A stretch of 64,000 nt of DNA from Wenzhouxiangella marina (GCF_001187785.1 NZ_CP012154.1:3404501-3468500); one strand, 5' to 3'. Numbered from the stretch's first letter, positions 42,935 to 51,274 are shown. Numbers and translations: made by a program. Notes: generated by a model not told the origin, from the sequence alone.

Positions 42935-42959
42935 TAGGAGCCTTCGATCCCGTAGACAA
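42931..42959 (-). promoter_or_regulatory. promoter of the winged-helix/nucleotidyltransferase pair
   Basis: On the minus strand: -35 TTGTCT (42959-42954), 17-base spacer, -10 TATTAT (42936-42931). It overlaps the direct repeats, so occupancy of the repeats would stop transcription. Confidence 0.55.
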
Positions 42960-43095
42960 GGCCCAGGTACGCTCAACCGACGGCCTGCCCACCTTGGAGC
43001 CATGAGCAGCGGCTGTCCCATGAGCGACCGTAGCGCGAGGAACGGGGATGACACAGCGTCCCCGGCCTCCAGAAACAGGACAGAGGTGCAGCGCC

Positions 43096-43656
43096 CTAGT
43101 GTCCCTGATCGAGAAGAAAGTCCCGCATCGCCTGCTTCGGCCAGAGGCACTCCTTGCCGCCCTTGACCATGCAGGGCCGGTCGGCCAGCCAGGCGCCCTG
43201 GCGGTAGCCGGTCAGCTCGTTGACCGGAGTACGGTCGTCATCGAACAGGTAGTCCAGGTCCTGCCCCATCTGGTTCATCGTGCCCTGCACGGAACGGTCG
43301 CAGACGCTGTCGCACACCAGCGGTGCCAGGGCCGCCTGCGCGCGATCCATGAGTTCATTGTCGGCGCCGGTCTTGAGCAGGGTGTTCATGAAGCTGGTCG
43401 AGAAGTGGTAATCCAGCGCAGCAAAAACCGCTTTCAGTACGGCCGGAACAAACACCGGAAAGCGGGTTGCATCGTGCACGAACAGCAGGCACTGGCGCCG
43501 CTGGATCAACAAGCGCTTCGCGTGCCAGCCGCTCAAGCGGGTTTCAAGATCATCGTCGTTGGCGGCGACGCGGCTGTGGCGCGGGGTTCGGATCCGCCCG
43601 TTGGCCTGCAGGGGCAGGCGCTTCAGCAGATCTTTCGTGCAATGAAGTCGGATCAT
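43096..43656 (-). CDS. DUF6933 family protein
   Basis: A 186-aa cytosolic protein that starts MIRLHCTKDLLKRLPLQANG, the hallmark of DUF6933 (a short LHCT/IRCT-K-LL opening followed by a strand-rich domain). The region LIQRRQCLLFVHDATRFPVF is a family core segment. Length suits the family. I choose ATG 43656 because family sequence begins there, although an open frame continues for 136 codons upstream, overlapping the exonuclease gene on the other strand. Function is not known. It is not obviously linked to the restriction locus. Confidence 0.78.
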   Translation of the reverse strand: MIRLHCTKDLLKRLPLQANGRIRTPRHSRVAANDDDLETRLSGWHAKRLLIQRRQCLLFVHDATRFPVFVPAVLKAVFAALDYHFSTSFMNTLLKTGADNELMDRAQAALAPLVCDSVCDRSVQGTMNQMGQDLDYLFDDDRTPVNELTGYRQGAWLADRPCMVKGGKECLWPKQAMRDFLLDQGH

Positions 43657-43791
43657 TCGCCGTGTCCGCCCGAGTGTCGATGACGAGAGCCCCCAGACTA
43701 ATCCAGTTGGCCGGGCTTTCGGAAGACGGCGGACAAGCGGATCCGATAAGCTTCGGGGCATACCGCAAGCAAGGATCGTCACGGGCAGGCC

Positions 43792-44779
43792 ATGATCAGG
43801 AATCAGTACTCGGTCATCGATTTCGAAACCACCGGCCTCTCGCCGGCCTGTGGCGCTCGCCCGACGGAGATCGCGGTGGTGCGGATCCGTGGTGGCGAGA
43901 TCGTGGATCGCTACCAGAGCCTGATGAACCCCGGCGTGCCGATCCCCTATGACATCCAGGCCTTTACCGGGATCACCGATGCAATGGTGCGGCGGGCACC
44001 ACCCGTCGAGGCGGTGATGGCCCAGGCGGTCGACTTCGTCGGTGGCGATCCGATCGTGGCGCACAAAGGGAACCTCTGAACAATTATCCTCGGAGCGCGT
44101 TTCTGTCGGAAAAGCCGCAGATCGTGTGTTGCGACACGAGTGACAGTAGCCTTAGCTACGGCCGAGTGGCGCGACGCGCGAGATGCGGCCTTTCCGGCGA
44201 AACCCGGTAGGGACAGGCCTTTGCGGGGCCTCCGCCTCGTTTGGGCTCGCTTATTTGGAATGACCAAACCGCACGCGCTGATCGTTTCGTCACCAGGCGC
44301 TTCTTGCCTTCGGCAAACCGCACCTGGCACGAAACGGCGCTCGCCCAAGCCAAGCCGGAGACTCCCGCAAAGACCTGTCGCGCCCGAGCATAATTGTTCA
44401 GAGGTTCCCTAGCTTCGATCGGAAATTCTGGGAGCAGGAGTCGAGGTCCCGGGTCGGCGGCGAGTCGAGCTTGTTCCTGTGCTCCTTGCTACTCGCGCGT
44501 CGGCTGTTCCCCGACGCACCCAACCACAAGCTCGCCACCCTGGTCCGCACCCTTGGCCTGCCCAGCAGCGGGCGCTATCACCGCGCCCTGGCCGATGCGG
44601 AATGCACGGCGCATCTGTTCATTCGGCTGCAGGAGGAGATCGGGTACCGCTTCCAGATGGAGGCGCCCGACTGTGGCCTGTTGTTGAAACTGCAGAAGGC
44701 CAATCGGCGTCAGCTGGAGCGCTGCGTGGAGCGGCATTTGGGGGAGATTGGGACGGTGCAGACTGCGACAGGGAGCTGA
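43792..44779 (+). pseudogene. DnaQ-like 3'-5' exonuclease gene split by a MITE
   Basis: Two halves of a DEDDh exonuclease. The first, 43792-44067, begins MIRNQYSVIDFETTGLSPAC (catalytic D-x-E) and runs to DPIVAHK. The second, 44410-44779, resumes SFDRKFWEQESRSRVGGESS (third Asp), then HRALADAECTAHLF (His and last Asp). Between them lies a 342-base element with perfect 20-base terminal inverted repeats. The first half reads into the element and stops after a few codons (GNL). All catalytic motifs survive on either side, so excision could restore function. As it stands the protein would be truncated and inactive. Such stand-alone epsilon-like exonucleases degrade single-stranded DNA. Confidence 0.88.
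44068..44409. mobile_element. MITE, 342 bp
   Basis: The ends are GGGAACCTCTGAACAATTAT (44068-44087) and its exact reverse complement (44390-44409); imperfect pairing continues a further ten bases or so inward. It has no transposase, so it must be mobilised by a full element elsewhere. It contains no recognisable gene. A target duplication is not evident: the left flank reads ...GCGCACAAA, the right TAGCTTCG.... It interrupts the exonuclease gene. Confidence 0.88.
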
Positions 44780-44783
44780 GTCG

Positions 44784-44887
44784 CTGGATCCCGGCTCAAG
44801 GCCGGGATGACGGGAGGGGTTTCTGGGTGCTGGGCGCCGTAGTCCTGAATCAAGTGCAGTCCGGCTTGCTCAAGTGCGGGATGACGA
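44784..44887. repeat. palindromic intergenic repeat, copy 4
   Basis: A diverged copy: GGATCCCGGCTCAAGGCCGG hairpin and GATGACGGGAGGGG, then a segment (CTGAATCAAGTGCAGTCCGG) that resembles the tail seen at 48119-48199, ending GGGATGACG. Confidence 0.6.
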
Positions 44888-44897
44888 AACGCTTCGC

Positions 44898-46001
44898 TTA
44901 GTCTGCTTTTAGCCGAATCACATGCCCGATCGCCGGATCGGTTCGGCCGTCGAGCATTTCCGTCAGAACCTCACGTGCCGCTTCGAAGCCCTGCTGCTCG
45001 CGGATTTCGATCAGCCGATGCTTCATGACGTGCTGGAAGAAGGCGGCGACGGCTTCACCCACTCGGCGATTGAACTCTTCCGGGCCCCATTCCTTTTGGC
45101 GACGGGCGACCCAGACCGGGGCAAAGAAGAAGACGGGTCGGGCGCCGGGCAGGTCCTCATCGGGCTGCGGGGGTTCGTGCGTGTGGGCGGCGCCCAGGGC
45201 CGCGTCGTGGACCAGCTGCTCGCCGAAGTGCTGGTGGACGCGGCGCTGGACTTCCGTGTTGCCGGCTACGTCCACGTACACGGTCGGGCGATCGGGATCG
45301 AGCTGCTCCAGGTCGTCGTAGGCCAGCACCTTGGAATACAGCCCCAGGCCCTCGACGAAGTCGCGGTGGCCGGCTGAGGTCAGGCCGATCAGTTCGATGT
45401 CTTCGCTCTGCATGCGAAGGCTGAATGCTTCTGAATACCCCGTGCGGCTCGAAGCGCTGGAGATGACCACTTGTTTGGCGCCGAAGAAATTCTCGTCGGC
45501 CAGGAAATCCGACAGGCCGAAGGCGGTGACGAACAGGGGCCGGAAGATGGCGTGGAGGGACTCGGCGGCTTCACTCTGAAAGGGGTCGTTGTCGCTGCGC
45601 TGGTACCAGTTGTAGACCTCGGGCAGGTCCGCTCGATGGGCGGACTCGTCGCGGAAGCTGCGCGCGCCGGTCTTGCCGGGCTTCACGACCAGGTGCGTGG
45701 CCGAGGGGAAGTAGCCGAAGTAGCGCTGGCCCACCTCGATGCCCTCGACCTCCGAGTCCACCACGTTCGCATAGCCCCAGACGGGCAGCAGGCCCTGGCC
45801 GTCGATGCCGGTCGGGAAGAAGTCCCAGTAGCGCAAGGCTTCGCCGAAGGCCGCGTAGGTGACGTTGTTGACGGTGAGCGAAAAGCGGTCGAGCGCGAGG
45901 ACCACCTCGCCGTCCTTCGCGCTCGGTGCCGGCGTCGAGTCGACGTGCATGTCCTCGAAGCGCTGGCGGTTCATCAGCAGGCGGGTCTGGGTCTCGGTCA
46001 T
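44898..46001 (-). CDS. DUF2855 family protein
   Basis: A 367-aa soluble protein of the DUF2855 family. Landmarks are VNNVTYAAFGEALRYWDFFP near residue 45, WGYANVVDSEVEGIEVGQRY, FRPLFVTAFGLSDFLADENF, and a nucleotide-like glycine stretch VVISSASSRTGYSEAFSLRM. These give it a zinc-less quinone-reductase-like (MDR) appearance. The family is annotated only by number; it probably binds NADPH. The length is typical. It is divergent from the M41-like peptidase gene. The start (MTETQTRLLMNRQRFEDMHV) is the only good one. Confidence 0.85.
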   Translation of the reverse strand: MTETQTRLLMNRQRFEDMHVDSTPAPSAKDGEVVLALDRFSLTVNNVTYAAFGEALRYWDFFPTGIDGQGLLPVWGYANVVDSEVEGIEVGQRYFGYFPSATHLVVKPGKTGARSFRDESAHRADLPEVYNWYQRSDNDPFQSEAAESLHAIFRPLFVTAFGLSDFLADENFFGAKQVVISSASSRTGYSEAFSLRMQSEDIELIGLTSAGHRDFVEGLGLYSKVLAYDDLEQLDPDRPTVYVDVAGNTEVQRRVHQHFGEQLVHDAALGAAHTHEPPQPDEDLPGARPVFFFAPVWVARRQKEWGPEEFNRRVGEAVAAFFQHVMKHRLIEIREQQGFEAAREVLTEMLDGRTDPAIGHVIRLKAD

Positions 46002-46127
46002 GGGGCTGGCTCGCGATTCTGGTGTCTCGGCATCCTAACCGACGTCAGACAGCACGCTGTCCTTTCTCGTCTTCTGAGAAGCACTCCGTTCACACTTGGC
46101 TTCGCTTTGCAAGACGTAGCCGCCGTC

Positions 46128-46754
46128 ATGCCACAACACGGACCCAGAACCTGGATCACCCTCACCGCCTGGCACGAGGCGGGGCATGCCCTGGCGGCCA
46201 TGCGGGAAGGACGCTGCGTGGTCGGCGCCAGTGTCTCCTTCGAACGACCGGGATTCGGTACGACGCGGATGGTGACCCAGGACCGACCCAATCACTTCAA
46301 TCCGATGGCCAGCCCGGGCAACGCCCGCGCCTCCTGGGAAGACAGCCTGGCGCGCTACCTCTCCGAGCTGCGCATCCTGCTGGCCGGCCCTCTGGCCGAG
46401 GCCAAGGCCGTCGGCAAACCCCTGCGCAGCATGGGCGGCACCAGCGATCTGAATCGCTGCGATCGACTGGCTGAACGCCTGCAGGTGCTGCGCGAATTCG
46501 TCGAGGCCCAGGGCGTGGCCTGCGGCCCGGACATCCCGGCCCGCTTCAATCACGAGCGCGACCGCGTCCGCCGCTGGCTGGGGCGGCGCGAGATCTGGAA
46601 CACCATCGAACGCATCGCCGCCCAGCTGATGGACACGCAACGCGTGAGCGCGCAGGACGTGTTCGGCCACTATCTGGCCGCTCGGGGCGAGCGGCAGCAC
46701 AGCCTGCCCCTGACCTGGCAGGTAGGGAGTCGGGCCTGGGACGGGATGCCGTGA
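46128..46754 (+). CDS. stand-alone M41-like (FtsH-type) metallopeptidase
   Basis: A 208-aa protein with the peptidase half of FtsH but no AAA ATPase. The zinc motif HEAGHALAAMREGRCVVGAS is at residues 14-18 (HExxH), and the third ligand region is ILLAGPLAEAKAVGK. I place the start at ATG 46128 (MPQHGPRTWITLTAWHEAGH); the open frame extends far upstream without family sequence. No membrane segment. Stand-alone M41-like domains occur in several bacteria and also in phage-related islands; substrates are unknown. It lies alone on the plus strand, divergent from DUF2855. Confidence 0.82.
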   Translation: MPQHGPRTWITLTAWHEAGHALAAMREGRCVVGASVSFERPGFGTTRMVTQDRPNHFNPMASPGNARASWEDSLARYLSELRILLAGPLAEAKAVGKPLRSMGGTSDLNRCDRLAERLQVLREFVEAQGVACGPDIPARFNHERDRVRRWLGRREIWNTIERIAAQLMDTQRVSAQDVFGHYLAARGERQHSLPLTWQVGSRAWDGMP

Positions 46755-46797
46755 TCCGATCGAAGTCGAGCTGAAAGCTCTGTCGCCTGAGCTCGGA

Positions 46798-47097
46798 CTA
46801 CTCTGCGGTCTGCGGATCGGCCCAGTCTTCGTGCCCGTGGCGGACTCGGATGATCAGAATTTCACCGTCATCCTCGATCAGATAAATCACCAGATGAGAC
46901 TGCAGCGGGTGAATCCGAACGGGCGGTGTCAACTCGGTTCGCTGCCACGCGGCATGGGGATTGGCGGCCAGGAATTCGAAGGTACGCTGCAACAGCGCAT
47001 GGTAGGCATCTGCCTGCTCGGGGCCGAAGCGCTCGGCGCCGAAGGCGTAGATATTCAGAACGTCATCGGCCGCTTTACGCGTCAGCCGGTAGGCCAT
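46798..47097 (-). CDS. parE: ParE/RelE-type toxin
   Basis: A 99-aa toxin of the ParE family. It begins MAYRLTRKAADDVLNIYAFG and has AERFGPEQADAYHALLQRTF, then the core ELTPPVRIHPLQSHLVIYLI and ILIIRVRHGHEDW ending. ParE toxins inhibit DNA gyrase. The gene follows parD by four bases, so it is made with it. The length is typical. Confidence 0.9.
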   Translation of the reverse strand: MAYRLTRKAADDVLNIYAFGAERFGPEQADAYHALLQRTFEFLAANPHAAWQRTELTPPVRIHPLQSHLVIYLIEDDGEILIIRVRHGHEDWADPQTAE

Positions 47098-47101
47098 GGA
47101 A

Positions 47102-47341
47102 TCAGGACTGCGCTTGCTTTCGGGCAGCTTGCAGCAGATCGGACATAGTCATTTCACTGGGTCCGCTCTCTACGCCTTCTTTCACCAGGGCCTGCAGATC
47201 GGCAATTTTCGCCTGCCGCTCCTGATCTCGGCGGATCAGGTCGCGGACGTAGTCACTGGAGTTGCCAAAGCGCCCCGTCTTGCGCTGGTCTTCCACCCAG
47301 CGCTTCATTTCTTCGGGGATGGATACGTTCATCGTCGCCAA
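47102..47341 (-). CDS. parD: ParD-type antitoxin
   Basis: A 79-aa ribbon-helix-helix antitoxin. I start it at TTG 47341, which puts AGGAG six bases upstream and yields the family opening M-A-T-MNVSIPEEMKRWVE; the ATG at 47332 is nine bases further and its spacing to AGGAG is poor. The protein continues RFGNSSDYVRDLIRRDQERQ and ends in an acidic then basic helix that contacts ParE. It represses the operon. The -35/-10 elements upstream support this unit. Confidence 0.9.
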   Translation of the reverse strand: MATMNVSIPEEMKRWVEDQRKTGRFGNSSDYVRDLIRRDQERQAKIADLQALVKEGVESGPSEMTMSDLLQAARKQAQS

Positions 47342-47372
47342 GTGCTGCTCCTTCCTGGATGACCCTATCCGG

Positions 47373-47401
47373 ATGATCGCCCCAATGGCAAAGTTTGTCA
47401 A
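47373..47401 (-). promoter_or_regulatory. parDE promoter
   Basis: On the minus strand: -35 TTGACA (47401-47396), a 17-base spacer and -10 GATCAT (47378-47373). The transcript would begin near 47366, leaving a leader with an AGGAG ribosome binding site before parD. Confidence 0.55.
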
Positions 47402-47488
47402 AAATGATTCTGAGCGGCGCTGACTGGTTCCAGAAAGGGAAAGCGCAGCAGCGCTATCATCAAATAACCATCGCCACCTGCAGGTCCC

Positions 47489-48070
47489 ATGCGAGGCATC
47501 GAACAGATCCCCTGGCTCTATGACGCCCTGATGCGACTGGCGCCCGGCATCGAGCGCTGGCGCGGTCAGCTTGTGGCCGAGGCCCGTGGGCGGGTGCTGG
47601 AGGTCGGTTGCGGCACGGGGCGCGGCCTGCCGGACTACGCCAAGGACGTCGAGCTGTTCGCCTTCGACATCAATTTCGAATCCCTGTACCGGGCGCAGCG
47701 CAGACGCGAGGGCGCGCGCATCGTCTGCGCCTCGGCCGAGGCCATTCCCTTTGCCGATCACAGCTTCGACTGCGTCGTGTCCTCGCTGGTGTTCTGCAGC
47801 GTGCCGGACGCGGATCGGGGTCTTGCGGAGATCAGGCGTGTGCTCAAGCCCGATGGGCGGCTGCTGATGCTCGAGCATGTGCAGGCGCGCTCGAGGTTCT
47901 GGGCCTGGCTGCTGGATCGGATCCAGCCGACCTGGACCCGGGTGAGCGGGGGCTGTCATCCGAATCGGGACACGGTGGCCGCGGTGCAGCAAGCGGGGTT
48001 CATGATCGAGGAGGGGTCGTTTCGGGAGCGGGGGTTGATGCGGTGGTTTGTGGCAAGGATTGGGGATTAA
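47489..48070 (+). CDS. class I SAM-dependent methyltransferase
   Basis: A 193-aa methyltransferase. Motif I is RVLEVGCGTGRGLPDYA near residue 35, motif II is LFAFDINFESLYRAQ, motif III-like ARIVCASAEAIPFADHSFDC, and motif IV VVSSLVFCSVPDADRGLAEIRRV, followed by LKPDGRLLMLEHVQ, as in UbiE/small-molecule methyltransferases. The substrate cannot be identified. The start is ATG 47489 (MRGIEQIPWLYDALMRLAPG); upstream sequence is non-coding. It is divergent from parDE and ends just before a repeat element. Confidence 0.9.
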   Translation: MRGIEQIPWLYDALMRLAPGIERWRGQLVAEARGRVLEVGCGTGRGLPDYAKDVELFAFDINFESLYRAQRRREGARIVCASAEAIPFADHSFDCVVSSLVFCSVPDADRGLAEIRRVLKPDGRLLMLEHVQARSRFWAWLLDRIQPTWTRVSGGCHPNRDTVAAVQQAGFMIEEGSFRERGLMRWFVARIGD

Positions 48071-48118
48071 GGGTTTTGTTGTGAGTGGGGTTGGTGATGA
48101 CTTGGGGTTTTTTGTTCT

Positions 48119-48199
48119 GATCGGGCTTCTAAGCCGCTAGGTCCTACTGAATCAAGTTCAGCACAGGCTTGATCGGGTCCGGGATGACGGATGGTGTAG
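48119..48199. repeat. palindromic intergenic repeat, copy 5
   Basis: In inverted orientation it repeats the composite seen at 21195-21285: GGTCCTACTGAATCAAGTTC then GGGATGACGGATGGTGTAG. The two copies match closely for about 70 bases. It lies between the methyltransferase gene and the Cys-rich protein gene. Confidence 0.75.
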
Positions 48200-48298
48200 G
48201 GAATGCGGGGGTGGTTGGGGTTCGGTTGGTGCGCTCTCCGGTGTCCGGAAAAACTCTCTCGATCTTGTAGGAAATCTTAGTATTTTGCTTTTTGGCTA

Positions 48299-48326
48299 TT
48301 GACTTAGATTTTTTTGTGTGTAGTTT
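48299..48326 (+). promoter_or_regulatory. candidate promoter of the Cys-rich secreted protein gene
   Basis: An AT-rich stretch with TTGACT (48299-48304) and, after 16 bases, TAGTTT (48321-48326). The -10 match is poor, so the call is tentative. Confidence 0.35.
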
Positions 48327-48362
48327 CTTTAGGCGGGGAGGACACATAACGGGAGTTTGATG

Positions 48363-48989
48363 ATGAAATTACCAAGATTACTTTTTGTTCTGATCGTCGG
48401 GATGTCGGGCATGGGAGCGGCATTCGGGGATGAAGTCTCCATCGACGTGGTCCCGACGAACAGTTGGGGCGAGTTCCAGGAGGGGTTCATAAACCTGCAG
48501 TATTGGGACGGAAGCGCTCAGAGCATTCCATATTCCGGTTACTTCAACACGGCAACCAATACGGGGGACTTCTACAGCGCCGAAACCAGCAACTTTCCGA
48601 CCGTCGCGACTTCGTTCACCGCCAGACCGCTGAGCGGCGGGGGTGAATGTGATCCGATCACCGGGATCTGCTATGACCCACAAGGCGGGAACCAGACACA
48701 AGGCCTTCCTCTTTTGGTCGCTTCATGTCTTATCAACGCGATGGCACTGAAGACCGCCTGTGACATGGCTTGTGGAAGCCGAGGGGCACGAGTCAACTCT
48801 GTCGGAGAGTACTGCGGCCTTCCTCATACCTGCATTTGCAACCCACCTCGCCCCAGTGTTCCACCGACGCCGCCCACCCCTCCTCCGCAGGTGCCCGGCA
48901 GCTGCCTTGGCGGCTGGATGGCTTGTACGCCCTGGACGAACGTAGGGTCCTTCGCGATCCCTGACCAGTGGCTGATCACTGGCAATTGA
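48363..48989 (+). CDS. hypothetical secreted Cys-rich protein
   Basis: I do not recognise this 208-aa exported protein. The start ATG 48363 follows GGGAG by seven bases and gives a signal peptide MKLPRLLFVLIVGMSGMGAA ending at FGDE. The mature part has an N-terminal beta-rich domain (NSWGEFQEGFINLQYWDGSA), then cysteine pairs at GGGECDPITGICYDPQ, VASCLINAMALKTACDMACG and EYCGLPHTCICNPPRP, a Pro-rich linker (PPTPPTPPPQVPGS) and a Trp/Cys tail. The linker suggests a protein that crosses or reaches beyond the envelope. A strong terminator follows the stop by five bases. Base composition is lower in GC than neighbours. Confidence 0.68.
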   Translation: MKLPRLLFVLIVGMSGMGAAFGDEVSIDVVPTNSWGEFQEGFINLQYWDGSAQSIPYSGYFNTATNTGDFYSAETSNFPTVATSFTARPLSGGGECDPITGICYDPQGGNQTQGLPLLVASCLINAMALKTACDMACGSRGARVNSVGEYCGLPHTCICNPPRPSVPPTPPTPPPQVPGSCLGGWMACTPWTNVGSFAIPDQWLITGN

Positions 48990-48994
48990 AGTAT

Positions 48995-49024
48995 CGGGCC
49001 CGCCCAGGCGGGCCCGTCTTTTCT
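48995..49024 (+). terminator. rho-independent terminator
   Basis: CGGGCCCGCC, a three-base loop and GGCGGGCCCG (48995-49016 region), followed by TCTTTTCT. It follows the Cys-rich protein gene by five bases. Confidence 0.85.
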
Positions 49025-49047
49025 GCTGATCATTCAATGCCCGATCG

Positions 49048-50007
49048 ATGATGAGGAAATTAGCGCCAATTCAACTCGCACGAGACTTGAGCCTGTTCGG
49101 GTTCTTTTTGTTTGCAGTCAACATGACGGGCTTGATTTCCTCGACCCTGATGGATGTCTCGCAAACAGTCCAACTGAGCACGCAACCCGTACTTGGGTCA
49201 GAACAGTTCACCGAGGAGCATTGGATCCAGGCGCTACTGACCATCGATGGCGTGATCGGCGTGGAGGCAATCGATAGCGGCATGGAGATAAACGATGAGC
49301 CGTTCTGTACTGCCAGAGCTTCGCACTATCGGGTTTCCACGCTTGGGACCCTGCTGGAGCAGGCACCACGAATCGACCGAATCGGAGAACATTCGGAGGC
49401 ACAAGGGCGCTACATCTGCAGGCTGGGGATCGCAACCCACTTCATTTCGCGCGAAACCTCCGGACAGATCCTGCTCTTGGGCGCAGTCCCTGCGCTATTG
49501 ATATTAGCGCTAGCACTCGGCCTGTCTCGCGTGAATCGCCGCATCAATAAACTCTTGTTCGATTGGGAGACTCGCCTTGGCACCGCTCGCGCAATCGGGC
49601 TTGGTGTTCTTACCGGATTGCTGACCTTCATCCCGATCACCGCGTTGCTGAACTCGGGCTGGCTCGATCTCGACGAAGGGTTGTTCGCCGGCATCGAGCA
49701 GCTGAACCTGTGGCTCTATGCTTTCGTCGTCGGCCTGGCCGCACCCGTGGTCGAGGAGTATCTGTTCCGTGCCTTGCTGCAGGAGCGGCTCAGCCGCCAC
49801 CTCGGTGACATCGCCGGGTGGTTGCTCGCCTCGACGGTCTTCGCCATCGCACACTTTCCCGCGGACCTGACGACCGGGGTGATCCTGGGCATCACCGGCC
49901 TGGTGTTCGGCTGGCTGTGGATGCGCACGCGTTCCTACCTGGCTTGTGTACTGGCACACTCGGCGTACAACCTGGCAGGCGTCGCGCTGTTTGCCTTGGC
50001 GGGGTAA
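49048..50007 (+). CDS. CPBP family intramembrane metalloprotease
   Basis: A 319-aa membrane protease of the Abi/CPBP (CAAX-protease-like) family. Catalytic motifs are EEYLFRALLQERLSRHL (Glu-Glu and Arg), FAIAHFPADLTTG (His) and LAHSAYNLAGVALF (His-Asn). The N-terminus (residues about 1-35) is a hydrophobic anchor and about 160 residues follow that are periplasmic, with VIGVEAIDSGMEINDEPFCT; five further hydrophobic segments make up the protease. The large periplasmic insert is unusual for the family. CPBP proteases may act in bacteriocin immunity or signal-peptide work. Start MMRKLAPIQLARDL at 49048 is not marked by a good ribosome binding site. Confidence 0.85.
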   Translation: MMRKLAPIQLARDLSLFGFFLFAVNMTGLISSTLMDVSQTVQLSTQPVLGSEQFTEEHWIQALLTIDGVIGVEAIDSGMEINDEPFCTARASHYRVSTLGTLLEQAPRIDRIGEHSEAQGRYICRLGIATHFISRETSGQILLLGAVPALLILALALGLSRVNRRINKLLFDWETRLGTARAIGLGVLTGLLTFIPITALLNSGWLDLDEGLFAGIEQLNLWLYAFVVGLAAPVVEEYLFRALLQERLSRHLGDIAGWLLASTVFAIAHFPADLTTGVILGITGLVFGWLWMRTRSYLACVLAHSAYNLAGVALFALAG

Positions 50008-50868
50008 TCACCCGCCCAGATCGTCGGGCGCCTCATCGGCAGCCATGCGCTCGCGCTCTTCTTCGCGGGCGGCGTCGATGATGGCCATCAGGTGTTCCAG
50101 GTTGACGTCGGTTTCCTCGGGCTCGCAGCGGCCGGTGAGCTCGCTGTCGGGGCGCAGGCGGCCGGCGGCGTAAAGGGCCCAGATTTCCTTGCCGTATTCC
50201 GTCTCCAGCAGGGCGGGCTCGTAGCGGCCGAAGTGGTGGCGCAGGCGGTCGACGTCGCGGATCAGCAGCATGGCGGCGGAGTTGTTGGCTGCGGCATTGA
50301 CGGCCTGGGGCAGGTCGATCACCACCGGGCCCTGCGCGTCGACGAGGATATTGAATTCCGACAGGTCACCATGGATCAGGCCTGCCAGGAGCATGCGGAC
50401 GACCTCGCCGAGCAGGCGTTGGTGGTAGTCGCGGGCCGTGGCCGCGTCGAGCTCGACGTCATCAAGGCGCGGTGCGACGCTGCCGTCCTCGGCCGTGATC
50501 AGCTCCATCAGCAACACGCCGTCGATGAAGGTGTGCGGCTGGGGCACGCGCACGCCGGCGGCGGAGAGCTTGTAGAGTGCATCGACCTCGGCGCTGACCC
50601 AGAGCTCTTCCTGCTCCCGCTGGCCGAACTTCGAGCGCTTCGACAGGGCCCGGGCGCGGCGGCTGTTTCGCACCTTGCGGCCTTCCTGGTACATCACGTC
50701 CTGCTTGAAGCTGCGGTGCCGGGCTTCCTTGAAGATCTTGGCGCAGCGCCTGTCCTCGCCACAGCGGACAACGAAGACGTCAGCCTCCTTGCCGCTTTTC
50801 AGTGGGCGGAGGACCTCGTCGATCAGGCCGTCTTCGACCAGCGAGCGCAGCCGCGCAGGGGTTTTCAT
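50008..50868 (-). CDS. RIO1-like (PA4780 family) serine kinase
   Basis: A 286-aa RIO-type kinase from ATG 50868 (MKTPARLRSLVEDGLIDEVL). The nucleotide loop is SGKEADVFVVRCGED, the Lys in ARCAKIF-like CAKIFKEARHRSFKQD, the catalytic loop is LIHGDLSEFNILVD, and the metal segment is VVIDLPQAV, where the DFG of other kinases is IDL. Bacterial RIO proteins may act in ribosome assembly or translation; the exact target is unknown. The tail is acidic. It ends directly beside the CPBP gene, the two converging with no gap. The upstream frame extends without family sequence. Confidence 0.88.
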   Translation of the reverse strand: MKTPARLRSLVEDGLIDEVLRPLKSGKEADVFVVRCGEDRRCAKIFKEARHRSFKQDVMYQEGRKVRNSRRARALSKRSKFGQREQEELWVSAEVDALYKLSAAGVRVPQPHTFIDGVLLMELITAEDGSVAPRLDDVELDAATARDYHQRLLGEVVRMLLAGLIHGDLSEFNILVDAQGPVVIDLPQAVNAAANNSAAMLLIRDVDRLRHHFGRYEPALLETEYGKEIWALYAAGRLRPDSELTGRCEPEETDVNLEHLMAIIDAAREEERERMAADEAPDDLGG

Positions 50869-50947
50869 TCCATGAGCCAGAAAGATAAAGCGGGCGGCAT
50901 TGTAGCGCGCCGCCGCCGCCGGGGCCTGGCCCCGCGCGTTCAAGGGT

Positions 50948-51274
50948 TCAGGAATTCCAGCTGTGAAATTCCGAGTCGATGCCGTTGGCCTCGAGCCATT
51001 CCTGGAAGCTGGCGTGGGAGTCGAAGCGTTCCTTGATGAGTCCGAGCAGCACGCGGGGGACGTCGGCCTTGTCGATGCGGCGCCAGTATTCGTACTCCGG
51101 CTTGCCCCAGAACTTCTTCGGCGTCTCTCCCAGGTCGCGGCCGGCGATGAGGAGGTCACCCTTCCTTTCCAGAGTGACGGTTTCGGTGCTGGTGTCGGTG
51201 TCCGTGCGGCGATCGAAGAGGGTGATTTCCTTGACGCCCCGAGGCGGGGCAGTGGGTTCGGGCTGATCGGTCAT
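50948..51274 (-). CDS. hypothetical protein
   Basis: I do not recognise this 108-aa protein. I start it at ATG 51274 (MTDQPEPTAPPRGVKEITLF) because AGGAAG lies eight bases upstream. It has a disordered N-terminus, a strand-rich middle (LERKGDLLIAGRDLGETPKK), and a helical end (LLGLIKERFDSHASFQEWLE). It is small and cytosolic. The spacing to the RIO kinase gene (79 bases) on the same strand suggests a common transcript. Domains of this appearance occur widely in proteobacteria without a known role. Confidence 0.7.
   Translation of the reverse strand: MTDQPEPTAPPRGVKEITLFDRRTDTDTSTETVTLERKGDLLIAGRDLGETPKKFWGKPEYEYWRRIDKADVPRVLLGLIKERFDSHASFQEWLEANGIDSEFHSWNS

Noticed and set aside
44140-44412. 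90-codon frame inside the MITE
   Set aside because: It runs through the terminal repeat and has no transposase motif; chance frame in a non-coding element.
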